From the NCBI GenBank assembly GCA_015039365.1, contig WION01000007.1, positions 912,795-976,794 on the forward strand: a DNA stretch of 64,000 bases, in the 5' to 3' direction. The translations under genes and the position numbers were made by a program. How positions within the stretch are numbered: position 1 is the first letter of the stretch; each line of letters begins with the position of its first letter. The DNA comes from Amanita rubescens. Lineage: Eukaryota; Basidiomycota; Agaricomycetes; Agaricales; Amanitaceae. Positions 32,401 through 43,229 of the stretch are shown here, in pieces. The notes under the pieces were generated by a model. It was not told where the DNA came from. It saw only the letters and a list, made by a program, of their open reading frames with translations, and ran no database searches.

Positions 32401-33724
32401 ATCTTGCTCTCGTCAATGGATCTTTGGAAGGTGTCCCAACTCCATATGCAAACGGAGATACTGGCGCTGGCGCTGCGTCTTCTGCATTGGATGCGTGGGC
32501 GAGGGAAGAAGAGATGCAAGAGGAGGAAGTTGACGAGGGTGGATGGGACCTGGACGCTGATGGAGGAGAGTTCCAGCCTGCGCATGAAGAAGAGACGGGC
32601 CCTGCAGAGGAAGAAGAGGAGTTGGGTGCCGGTGCAACACCCGGTCCTGACGAGACGGAGTTATGGGTCAGAAACTCACCGCTTGCTGTGGACCATGTAG
32701 CTGCCGGAGCGTTCGAGAGTGCCATGCAGGTAGGTTCTCCGAGCAAGATCAAGTGACGTTTGTTTGACCTGGACGTGTTACAGCTTCTCAATCGTCAATT
32801 CGGAGTGGTCAACTTTGCCCTGCTGAAACCGCTATTCATGTCCGTCTACCGATCATCACATGTCTATATTTCACCAGTCGCCTCTTTGCCACCACTGAAA
32901 ATTCATGTGAGACGTAACCCGTCCGAGTCTTCCCCCAGTCGTGTTCTTCCCGTTGCTGTACGATCACTACAGTCGATGAGAACAGAGGTGACGGAAGGGT
33001 ACCGATGCATGTCCGGCAACAAGTTGGCAGAAGCGCAAGATGTCTTCCGCTCAGTGTTGCATGCTCTCTTACTTGTTGTGATATCTTCCGATGATGAGGC
33101 GAAACTGGTGAGCAGCTAATCTGATGTTTGAGTTTCGTTGATGATGTTGGCCACAGTGGAGAGAAACGGTAACGTCCGCGCGAGAATACCTGTTGGGAGT
33201 GTCGATTGAATTGGAGCGTCGACGAGTAGCCGAACAAGATGTCGGCAATTTGAAACGACAACTAGAGCTTGCGGCGTACTTTACGCACTGTCAAATGCAA
33301 CCGGCTCACCTGCAAATTGCTCTCCGGAGTGCTATCAACTGGTTCGCAAAAGCAAACAACCTGGCACACGCTGCTCGGTTTGCGAAGCGGCTCTTGGACT
33401 TGAAGCCCGATCCGAAGATAGTTGCACAGGTACGCATGCATTCGTCTAGCAGATTTGAGTTGAGTTCTGACGATTGCATAGGCACGCCAACGTATCGCCG
33501 CTGGGGATCGTAATCCCCGCAACGCCGTTGACATTGACTATGACGAATACACCGCGTTTGAGATTTGTGCTGCTAGTTATACGCCGATTTACAAGGGTTC
33601 GCCGTCTGTGCGGTGCCCCTATACCGATGCGATGTTCTTGCCGCAATACCAGGGGTCTCTAGACCCTCTTACGCAGCTAACGGAGATTGGTGCTGTAGCT
33701 TCTGGGTTGCCCGCTGCGTGGTAG
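29430..33724 (+). CDS. COP1: Coatomer subunit alpha (COPI)
   Basis: Thirteen exons (29430-29478, 29541-29654, 29702-29782, 29836-29930, 29990-30967, 31026-31257, 31309-31447, 31502-31742, 31797-32151, 32203-32729, 32784-33107, 33157-33429, 33482-33724) give 1216 residues, the normal size for alpha-COP. The N-terminal WD40 propeller (residues 1 to about 320) includes [22 protein letters not shown] and [11 protein letters not shown] blades. A second propeller, the alpha-solenoid ([13 protein letters not shown]), an acidic linker at about residues 845-900 and the C-terminal coatomer-alpha domain follow. It forms part of the B-subcomplex of the COPI coat for retrograde Golgi-to-ER transport and binds KKXX cargo tails through the propellers. 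All introns are 47-62 nt with consensus borders. Nothing suggests damage. Confidence 0.97.
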
Positions 33725-34309
33725 AAGAATGAAAATGAACAGGCAGTCTCTAATCACTCCATTCCCTGCTACCAATGAGCTTATAGTAGTTTATTGTCGT
33801 ACAATGAAATATATTCATTCCTCTGGTAACATTACGTGGCAATATTATATTGGTATATGCTACTGTACGGCTGTTGCTATTGGTTAGCATTAGGGTTAGG
33901 GTTAGGACCACAGAGGGACCAAAAAAAAGGATGGCCCTCCTAGCCCATAGAGAGGCCGTGGAAGGACTGGAAAATATTGAGACGGTGCATGAGCCGAAGC
34001 CCATACAAACTGCAGCTACCCCCTGAGGACAGGGTCGCCGTGCTATGGGGGACCTCCACAGCCCGTAAGCCCGGTTACATGAAGGGGCACACGCCATCAA
34101 GGTAAGTATGAAGAGATGGAGTGTTGGGACACTGTTTATATATCTTTCTGAAACCGCGCACGGACCATTGTGACCTTTGGCCATATCCAGACGCTGACAT
34201 AAGTCAAGTCTTGTCGGCATTTGTCGGCACCGTGCTCCGGCGCTTACCCATCCAGTCCTACACCGCGAACGCGTCGCCTTTCTCTCGCTAATTATTGTAT
34301 TATTTGCTT
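33725..34309. other. Intergenic stretch with a short telomere-like run
   Basis: It contains about three TTAGGG units in tandem at 33889-33906. No gene is seen; the minus-strand frame 33750-34220 has no recognisable content. Confidence 0.6.
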
Positions 34310-36294
34310 ATGGGCGTGCTGGGACTCACGCCTTTTCTCCAGAAGGTTTGGTACGCGATGACCTTGCTATACACGTGAAACACCGCTGAACGCTCAACTT
34401 TAACAGTCCTGATGTAATTAAACACTTGCCAGACCGTTTGAAAGGACTAGCCGGTAAAAGAATCGTCATGTAAGAATCGCGTTTTTTTGGTTCGATATTT
34501 TGTCATGTCTTCTCTGGTTCAGCTGTTCTCATGTACCGTGACTTGCCAGAGATGGAACCCTTATAACCCAACGGATGCACTTTGCTCCAGTTCCGCATCA
34601 GTATCGACATGTTCTGGGATGGTACAGACTCGTGAAGGAGTTGGAAGACTCGGGAGTCTCAGCTATATGCGTGTTTGATGGGAAGGAACGTAATCTTGCT
34701 AAAGCACGTGAGGTCAGACACTAGTTCATGTAGCCTGTTTCGTCATTGACTGGGATTAATAGGCTGTGCGACGGAGAGAAGCTCGCCAGTTAGTTGCGGC
34801 GCGTAGTTCGCTCGAACTGAAGCGGTTGCAACGGCTGCAAAAACTTAAAGGCATTTGGAAGCAATGGAAAATGCTAGACAGAAACGATCGCAGTCGCATC
34901 TCGGACCTTATAAATGCGCTTGATTTTCTTCAACCCAAATGCACCCCATTGGTGTCGTTTGAGCCTGAGTCCAAGTTAGACGTTGACGGTGACTAGGACC
35001 CACTCTCTGATGTTACCCATCTTCTCATTCTTGTTACAGAATCGATTACTGAAGAATCCATTGAGAGCGAAAGTATAGACGCGCAAGATCAGGTATTTTG
35101 GATGCGCCGATGCTCGTTGTGCTCGTCTAATATATACTTTAGAATAGAACCCAAGTTTTATCTATTGAAGACGAACAAGGCCCATTACACCAGGATGCCC
35201 TTTCACCTTCAACTGACCGCATACAAGATCTTGCCTTCCCCGTGATACCCCCTGTATTATCTGCAGAAGATGCACGAGCAACAGTGGAGATGTCACCCCC
35301 TGAAATCGCTAAACAGATCGCAGTTCTTTTCTTGGACTACCACAGGAGCATCTCACAACTTAAATCACTGCCCCCGAGTATCTCAGAGACACCTCTGCTG
35401 CCTGTGCCTCAAAGTACTGTGGACTCGGACGCTCGTGCAGAGCTTTTCATGAGCAAAGGGCAATATCAGCTCACAATCGAAGAAGGGCGGCTTTGGTCAA
35501 AAATTTTAACGCCTCAAGAACAACTAGAACCAGTGACCGACATAGCGGTGAATGACCTCACGCAGAAGAGTAGCATTATGTCTGCATCGTATACGCGCCG
35601 GACCTGTGCACCGACATCAAAAACCTATGATGAAAGTAGAGAAATCTTACAGGCCATGGGAATACCTTGCGTCGAATCGACTGGGACTTTTGAAGCGGAG
35701 GCATTAGCCTCTGCCATTGTTCGCCAAGGTTTGGCAGACTACGTCGTCAGCGAGGATACAGTGGGTATTGTCCATTTCAACACAACTGAAAAACTAAATA
35801 AGAACAAGGATGTGCTGCTCTACGAAGTTCCTCTTCTCAGGAACATCACAAGCAGACACGAACCCTTGATGATGATGACTGGTTCCGACGTTCGGACAAT
35901 GCTCGAACTTGACTATGATTCCTTCATCGACTTTGCACTGCTCCTAGGAACGGACTTTTCCGAGCGTATTAAAAATTTAGGCCCTGCGCGTGCTCTGAAG
36001 TTCATCAGAGAATATGGCACGATAGAGCGTGTAATTGCGTCCGAGACCAAGTATACCCCTCGGTTACCTGCAGACGCATATCTGGCTGAGGTGGAGCTCG
36101 CCCGCACGATTTTTCGCACGCTCCCTCCAGTACCGGACGAAGACCAGCTCATTCCCAAGAAAAGGGATGATGATGAGGTCGTTCAACTGTTACAACGATT
36201 TTCACTCGGTCGCGAAGTGCTGCTGCGCGAGGAATGGAATTATGAAGCAGCGCTAGCAGGTAATTACTTTGCTGACGACCCGAGAATGTACTAG
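34310..36294 (+). CDS. XPG/FEN1-superfamily (PIN-like) nuclease
   Basis: Exons 34310-34350, 34407-34469, 34550-34712, 34763-34988, 35040-35092 and 35143-36294 give 565 residues. The N-domain starts MGVLGLTPFLQK and includes the metal-binding aspartates in VIDGTL and VFDGKER. A long basic helical and then acidic spacer separates it from the I-domain (TYDESREILQAMGIPCVES, TGTFEAEALA, about residues 344-372) and the helix-hairpin-helix region (LLLGTDFSERIKNLGP, about 448-463). This order is that of flap/structure-specific nucleases. In FEN1 the motif after EAEA reads EDxD; here it is SEDTVG, so the second aspartate is replaced by valine. Catalysis may be altered. The cellular role is unknown; the first intron uses donor GTACGC inside AAGGTTTG, chosen because it keeps the family's QKxCP reading. 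Confidence 0.82.
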
Positions 36295-36978
36295 GATATT
36301 TTATAGAATAATAATGATATGCCAGAAGGACAAGCAAGGGTATGAATAATTCACATGCGCACGCCATGTCCGGCGTGCCCGTTTATCGCGGAGGCCACAT
36401 TTCAGAACCCAGCCAATTTTAGCACCACCTCCATTATTCAAATTGGTTTCATGAAATGCTCACCTTACGCGCGTTACATCACTCGGGCTTTATTCCGCAG
36501 TAGACCATGGGGCAAAGTCTTCACACCCCATAAGCGATATGTCTACAGAGGCGGGCGACGTACCTGTTTCATTCCCCAGACTATTCAAGCACAATGACAG
36601 ACAGCAAATATAGATCCTTATAGATCCTTATCCGGCCACGGCTACTTCTTCAGTTTGATTCGCATCTATCATTGATGACCGGCACTGAACTTGTATCACA
36701 TTATCAGGACGATCCTGAGCAGAATGTGAAACGCAAGCAGCCTACCAATACATAGTTGAATGACATTCGCGACGCACATTGGTTAGTTTTTGACGCCCGG
36801 ACACGTCAGTCTTGCTGCGATGTTACCGGAACGGCATATGCCGATGCTTGAGTTTTAGACTCGATATTCAGGAGGTGAGACACAGGGGCGTTTCGTTATG
36901 AGAACTGGCACCTGCTAAATATCTTTTCGTAAGAATAGCAGTTTCGAACATGTAACTTGCTTCCCCATTCCCACCGAA
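36295..36978. other. Intergenic stretch, nothing recognised
   Basis: Short open frames on both strands carry no signature. The last about 80 bases are presumably the promoter of the DUF6534 gene starting at 36979. Confidence 0.5.
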
Positions 36979-38521
36979 ATGGGTCAATACGATGGTTTTG
37001 CTGGTGAGGCAGTTTCGCGTTAGCTTTCTTCATTGCACTAAAGAAAATGTAACATCAGGCTTGTTGTTGATTGGCGTTTTTCGTCAGTTTCAATTTCTTC
37101 CAAAGCCGTTCACGAAATGCTGAAACGAGTCAATAGTCAATACGTATCTCTTCGGGATTGTCACATATCAGTTTGGGTTATACTATCAATTGGGTACGTC
37201 GAATTCGACTGCGGCATTTGAAAAAAAACGGGTTTGACGTATATCACGATCAGAGTTCAATGACCCGTTGTGGCTCCGGTTCGTATTTGGATCGCAATGA
37301 AACGGCTAATGAATGCTCATCCCAGTTCAGATTGACAGTACATACCTTACTCGCCCTGGATACATTCCATTCAGCCTCGTTCGTTCTTTCCCTTCCTTTG
37401 AGTGGCATTTTCAGACAATGCATCCAGCCTCATTTACCTTGCATGGTGGTACCTGTACGTTTAATCTTTCTTTACACCCTACAAACCTCATCCGAATCGA
37501 TAGTGTCGTCAACTACAACAATCCATCAGCATTTTTTGGTATGGATTTTATGACTTGACATATGCATAGGTAACAAAACTATCCAGTGAATATTTGGCCG
37601 TACCGCGCATCGATAATAGAAAGTTCCATAACCACGTTCCTTACTCAACATTTCATGGGATACCGGTGAGTATGCGTCGAGAGTCGGGCCACGAAGGATG
37701 ATAACCGAAAGACTCCCAGTATATATCGAATGTCAGGAAAGCGGCATCTTTACATAGGAATCATGATTGTATCCTTAGCAGACCTCATTGCGGCTTCTAT
37801 CACTACTGCAAAGTGAGTGCTGAGAAGGAGTTACGGTGGTCGCGCTAACTCTTGTTCGCAGGGCATGCAGAATCGTAGAGTAAGCTTCCTTAACCCTCAT
37901 TTACGATAATTGATGCCGCGAGCAGCAGGAGAGACCTATCGGTCTTGAATACAGAAATCGTCGTGTGGCTCGCCACCCAAGTGATTTTAGACTTCTTCAT
38001 TGCAGGTCCGTAACACTATTCCTCAACTCCTTCGCGTAATGTGCTAATAGAGTTCACTAGGTTATACCTCCATCGGTCTCTATAAACAAAGGACAGATTA
38101 TGGCCGTACCAACAAGATCTTGTATCGGTGTATACGTAGCGCAATTCAAGTTGGCGCTCTCTCTACCATGTTTGCGTTAGGGAATCTCATTGCCTTTGGT
38201 TCATATTTCCAAGTTTCCAACATTGAGACCACTGACACATGATCATTATAGTCACTTGGCCATCAGCGAACTTGTATGGAATGTTTCTGTTTCCTATCGG
38301 TCGTATATATACAAATGTAAGTCAATCAATGTGTTTCGTGAGCGTCTAACACGGTGAAGGCTTTAATGAACACGCTAACTGTGCGCGCGAGCTTGAGGAG
38401 TGAAATGGCAGGGGCGGAAGAAGTCCTTGATGTAAGTCGGTTGCCGTTGAAGCCATTCTGCTGATGATAAATATCGAATCAGACCAATGCCGTATGGGGT
38501 GTTTCCACAAGTGATAGCTAG
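36979..38521 (+). CDS. DUF6534-type multi-pass membrane protein, copy 1
   Basis: Fifteen small exons can be joined into 273 residues: 36979-37003, 37059-37082, 37137-37193, 37254-37282, 37326-37378, 37428-37445, 37504-37538, 37587-37665, 37720-37812, 37862-37879, 37929-38005, 38061-38198, 38252-38316, 38360-38431, 38483-38521. Two of them are only 18 nt. The N-terminus MGQYDGFAGLLLIGVF and NTYLFGIVTYQF, the SLADLIAASITTAKA helix and the near-terminal GRIYTNALMNTLTVRASLR are hallmarks of this agaricomycete family of about seven predicted membrane helices at the cell surface or in internal membranes. No molecular function is established. No single open frame reveals the gene because the exons are so short; the model rests on splice sites plus the parallel gene at 61050-62751. 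Confidence 0.75.
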
Positions 38522-39174
38522 TAATAGACATGACACCGGAAATCATCTGCATATATGGTGGCAGCTTAGGACGAAATCAATATCAATAATATTCGGGCAT
38601 AGAAGGGATAGATTGAGAGTGAAACTTGTGGCGTTTGGGATACTGTAGCATACTCTACGTACTGGTATTTAATGTAATAAAAAAGACACCAAAATCTTCG
38701 TATTAGTATATCTCGTTGCGCGTTAATACTTGAATGGAACAGAAGAATCGGGACGTTGTTCACCCCCGAGTCCTCGCGACAGACACAACACGTTCCCAAC
38801 AAAGAGGAGATAGATTTTTGAGAGCAAGGTAGCGTCACCTGTAAATGGGTGGCATACTCTATATTACTATTGAATACTACATATAGGAGGACAAGTCACC
38901 CTGGCCCCGCCATGCTGCAATTCACATCCTGGAGCAATTCCGGACGGAAGGAATTGCCGACCCCATCAGCACGACCCATAAGATAGCAGGGATGGAAGGA
39001 AGAAGGGCGACAGCGCAAAAGCACCTATACCTGCAAAACAATTCAATAACGGTGACCTGAAGAGTTTCATTGTTGGAGATGCGACACATGTATCACTAAA
39101 GAACATTTCATGGTGTGAACATTCTTTGGACATCCGCATAGCGATAGTGTATAAAGGTACGTAACGATTGCGAA
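38522..39174. other. Intergenic stretch between convergent genes, nothing recognised
   Basis: This lies between the 3' ends of the DUF6534 gene (plus) and the NDUFAF2-like gene (minus). No coding or RNA signature seen. Confidence 0.55.
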
Positions 39175-40065
39175 CTATTCTCCTCTGCGACGCGTCAAAG
39201 GAGTCCAAGAATTCGGTGTATCTTCCGTGTGTTCGACCCACGGCGAAACTTTCGATTGTCCCGTTGAATTTAATGGGGATGCAGGAACGGAGTTCTGCGC
39301 TTGTTCCACTTGTTCCTGTTCGGAATGCATCTCTTCTCGGAGTTCTTTTTTATCACCGTCGGTCGATACTTCAAGATGGTATCCCAATGGGCCTCTTTGA
39401 TTTACGAGTTCTTCTGTCGCTTGTTCGACTGTCATGCGGTGAGCTTCTTCAACTGCAACCGCGCCTTCGGCAATGAGCTTGGCTCGATTCTCGTTGTCCC
39501 TCGCATCAATTAGTGCCGCATTCATTTTTACGCGTTGCTGACGATCAAAATCCGCTTGAAGTTCCTGTTCGCGAAACTTAGGATAAACACCACGCCAACT
39601 CTAAATTAGACGGCACCTCAAATGTAGGCGGGTATTGTCGTGTATGCGTTAGCCATGAGGACCATTGAGCTGTAACGAGCGTTCGTTTCTTATGAGACAC
39701 GGCGACGGATCAATTCAACCCCACCTGGAAGTCTTTTCCCTCCTCCAATGTAATCCCACATATCATCTGGTTGCCTGTATTGCACCTCTCGCCTGGTACG
39801 TTGATCTGTATCAAATGAGAAAGGCATATGAGAAGGTTGGGTTAGATCTAAACCTGGTGAAGTTGCGGGGTGTTCATAAAAGCGATTTCCTGTCGGATAT
39901 GAGATGTCAAGCCTGTTCATGCAGACTCAGTGATTCGACACGAACCCTCAAAATCTCTACCGGTGTATATCCTCTGCCAGCTTTATTGAGCTTTGTTTAC
40001 GAGAGCTAAGTAAAATGCCTTACGGGGCTCCTTATACTTTGCCAGATACGTCGCAGAAACGACAT
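39175..40065 (-). CDS. Mitochondrial complex I assembly factor NDUFAF2-like (B17.2L/mimitin)
   Basis: Minus-strand exons 40024-40065, 39946-39973, 39854-39889, 39725-39805, 39617-39669 and 39175-39564 encode 209 residues. The NDUFA12/NDUFAF2 family core is clear: GRDFEGNRFYEHP, RTRREVQYRQPDDMWDYIG, GGGKRLPAQWSSWLTHTR and PPTFEELQADF. NDUFAF2 resembles subunit NDUFA12 and helps late assembly of NADH:ubiquinone oxidoreductase at the inner mitochondrial membrane. The N-terminus (MSFLRRIWQSIRSP) is basic and amphipathic, fitting mitochondrial import. After the family core, about 90 residues rich in Glu, Gln and Ser extend to the stop, longer than the animal proteins. The last intron was placed at 39565-39616 because it yields the family reading; an upstream acceptor (AAG) would add four residues. 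Confidence 0.85.
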
Positions 40066-40519
40066 TCCCAGAATCCGAACGCAGGTGAACGAGTGGAGCT
40101 TACGTAACCGGTAAATTCCGAGCCCACAGTGCCAATGCATGCCAATAGTTGGCACACTTCCATACTACAATGATCTCGAAACAACCTGAGTATGTAACAT
40201 CTCAAGTAATCAATAGCAGATTAATGAGTCGCTGCTCTCTATCCCATTGAGTAACCAGACTATATTACTCTAAGTTCATCCCTTCCAAACTCATCTTGTC
40301 TTGCCAGCCCTCACGGAAATCCGAGAAGCAATACTACTCAACGTAGGTTGAGTAAACATGCTAATCCAACAAATCCTCGTCAAAAAATGACCGTGAGTTT
40401 AGCTCACCGCGGCCTAAGATGGGGGCAGGCCCATTTAGGTCGCGTCTATCGACGTGGAAGGAGTGCTCCAGTCAACTACATGGACCATAGTGTGAATAGA
40501 GGACCGTTACCTTAAGACC
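40066..40519. other. Intergenic stretch upstream of the NDUFAF2-like gene
   Basis: Promoter side of the minus-strand NDUFAF2-like gene; no gene or repeat recognised. Confidence 0.5.
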
Positions 40520-41400
40520 TCATGGCGGGGGGGTTCAGATCTTCGTGACGTGATATTAGCGCCAACCGCGTACTACAAAGAGGCATTACTGTACCCTGGG
40601 AGCTCGTGGACAGGATTTCTCCTTCGTGATGTGATATCAGCACCAAATGCGCATTATAAAGAGTTATTACGATACCATTGGGAAGGATGTTTGCCCAGTT
40701 CCCTTTTGAAGAGGTGGGACGTTAGCGCCAACGGTACATCACAATAGGTAATGCTATCTCGTACTCTTTTGTAGGTCCCGGATGGGGCACTGCGTTTTGA
40801 CGAGACCTTCGTGATGGACATGAGTACTCAAGTGCAATTACGGTAATGCTATCCCATACCCTTCAGCAGAAAGCTCGTGGGGCTGCTGTTCAGGACGTCT
40901 TTGTAATGAAATGTGAGTGCCAACTGCCCATAATGGTGAATAATAACAATCCGTACGGGCTCGACGGAGGAGGATGCGGACTACCAGCCACAATTAAACC
41001 GTCATGAGGCGCTCTGCATCGAACATTAGATTGCGTGTTATAAAAGGAGATGCTATTATGTACACTTGGGGAGGTTCATGTTCAGGAGGCCTTTGTCTTG
41101 AAAGTGTGAGCGCCAACTGCATATTGTAATGAATAATACTATTCCGTACGGGCTCGGCGGGGGGGTCGGATGATGTGGACCCTTAGCCACAATCAAACCT
41201 GGATCGTCTTGTCTGTATTGGACATTAGATTGCGTATTACAATGGGAACTGTTATCCCGTACCGAGGTTGGGACTGCGACCTAGTGATGGAACATGAGTG
41301 TCAACTGCGTATTACAATGCGTAATGCTATCCCGTACCCTTTCGTCTTGAGGCATGATGAACACACACTGCCGCGTTTCGAGAGCCTTCAGACAAGATGT
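40520..41400. repeat. Degenerate tandem repeat field of about 70-120-bp units
   Basis: The motif gcgccaactgcgtattacaa and a following taatgctatcccgtacc recur with many substitutions and indels, for example near 40557, 40640, 40725, 40840, 40915, 41105, 41230 and 41300. Between them aggag, ttcgtgatg and gctcg-tgg pieces repeat as well. The spacing is irregular, so the field looks like an old decayed minisatellite or fragments of one dispersed repeat. No coding potential. Confidence 0.7.
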
Positions 41401-43229
41401 CAATGTTACGAATCAACTAGTAAACAGTTGTGTCTCACTGTTGAATGGAGCGCCTTCCGATTCCAGCGTTTGAGAGCGCCGGCGTATCCACAGATCTGAC
41501 AACAATAGTGCACATGATAACGGATTCCTTCGCTGGAACAGAAGAACACCCACTGGATGGGAAGGCCAAACGAATTTTGGGCCAGCAAAGTAAGTTGAAC
41601 GAATGCAGCAATCGTCGTGACAGCCACTCGAACCATGTTTTGATGTAGCTAATAGGTCGCTTGAATGAGATTTGTATGAATTGCGGAATGCCTGAGTATC
41701 CTCGTGTGACCAGCACGTTGAGGGGAGAGAGTGCGCAGCGCTGAGAACTTGGAGCAACAGGGGGTCAGACTTTTATGCGTTGGCACCACCTACTCCCATC
41801 ATCCGCATCAAAACTTATCTGATGATGAAATGTCCGAAAAGTGGCGGCTATCAGTCGGCTATCCTGTTTTGCACCTGACTGATTGATCCGGTTGCCTGCC
41901 TTACCTGCCTGGAATCCCAAGTTCAACAGGGCATCCTAGGAGATCCTAGGGCATCGCAAGGAGTCGCAAGGTGGCGATCATGCATCATGTCCCATCTCGA
42001 AATCTACGACGCTGATCATGATCATCACAGATTGACCGCATCGTACTGGATCACACTTACTACTATGTTATCATTGACCTGTATAAAAGGATTCGGAGTC
42101 TTGAAACCTTGAAGCCCGAAAGGCTGCACAGGTCATGGAAATATAAGGAACGACGGGAAGAATAATATGTATATCACCGTGCTCAACCAATTTCCCAAAT
42201 GCAATCATTGTTGCTGTCGTGAGCGTGGCTCACCGATCATGACAGGCATTCCCCTTGGCCCCGCCCACTCCCCCTTGCTCAGCACAGGCGCTCTAACCCG
42301 ATAGAGTTGAACATGAGTGCCGGACTTGACAGGGTATTGTCTTGGAGGAGGGCTAGGAGGGGGAGGAACGGGGAGCAGTGGGAGAGAGGATGGAGCAAGC
42401 AGGACGAACAGGGGAGCAAGGATGGGGGATGAGGGGTGAGAGATGGGGACCGCGGAGTAAAGCGGTACGGGAGATAGGCGACGAGAGGCGAGTGAGGGGA
42501 CGATGAACAGCGCGTCAAGCGCAACGCACATCCGACCGGCCAAGCAAACTTACGCCATAAACGTCAAATTGAACTCCTTACGCACCAGACATGGGGCGTA
42601 GTTCTTAGCGGATGAAGAAGACAAAAGCATAAGGTAGCTTAAGTGAGGTACACTACGATCGACTATGCCCTACCATGCGCTGTACATAAGCGCCACGGGG
42701 CCTAAACAAGGTCTTAAAAAAATAAAAATAAAAAAAAGACAGGGTATTGTACCGTAGCTCTGGAGGACGGTTTTCAGATGTATCGCCCCTCTTACACTCT
42801 CTCGCAGCCACCACCGCGGCCGTCACGACGCGTGGAACTCCGAATCTTCCCCTCCCCCACTTTTTTCTGTTTCCTCCCGTGCTCTTCAAGTTCCTAATGC
42901 CTCGCTGACCTGGTCTATTCATTGGCTGCAAAGGAACAAAACAATACTCACCGGTAAGTAATGATGCGCATGTAGCGACGTTTCAGCTAATGATGCCTAC
43001 TAGGATGTCGTGATCATTAGAGAAAAAGGGGATGACAAGATAAGTTCTTCGACCGCTGAACCTTATACCTTCCTAGACCCCATTTGAATGAATATTTCCT
43101 CTCATACAACCACCACATTGATGCTCCCTCTCGCAGACAAGTCTTCAACTTTACTAAGTACAATTAGCCCCGTGTTAAGTAGACTTTACCCTCCATTAGC
43201 GAGTACTAATGTATTTATGTGATCATTCT
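41401..43229. other. Intergenic stretch, low-complexity patches
   Basis: 41940-41975 holds short direct repeats (catcctagg/gatcctagg, tcgcaagg). 42330-42480 is purine-rich on the plus strand, giving a spurious proline-rich minus frame. 42715-42738 is an A-rich run. The phrase gacagggtattgt occurs twice (about 42327 and 42739). No gene recognised. Confidence 0.5.

Noticed and set aside
39690..39920. Separate 76-codon gene on the minus strand
   Set aside because: It is a composite of two exons and retained introns of the NDUFAF2-like gene.
42205..42543. 112-codon proline/serine-rich minus-strand protein
   Set aside because: Covers a purine-rich low-complexity patch; no signature and no splice context.
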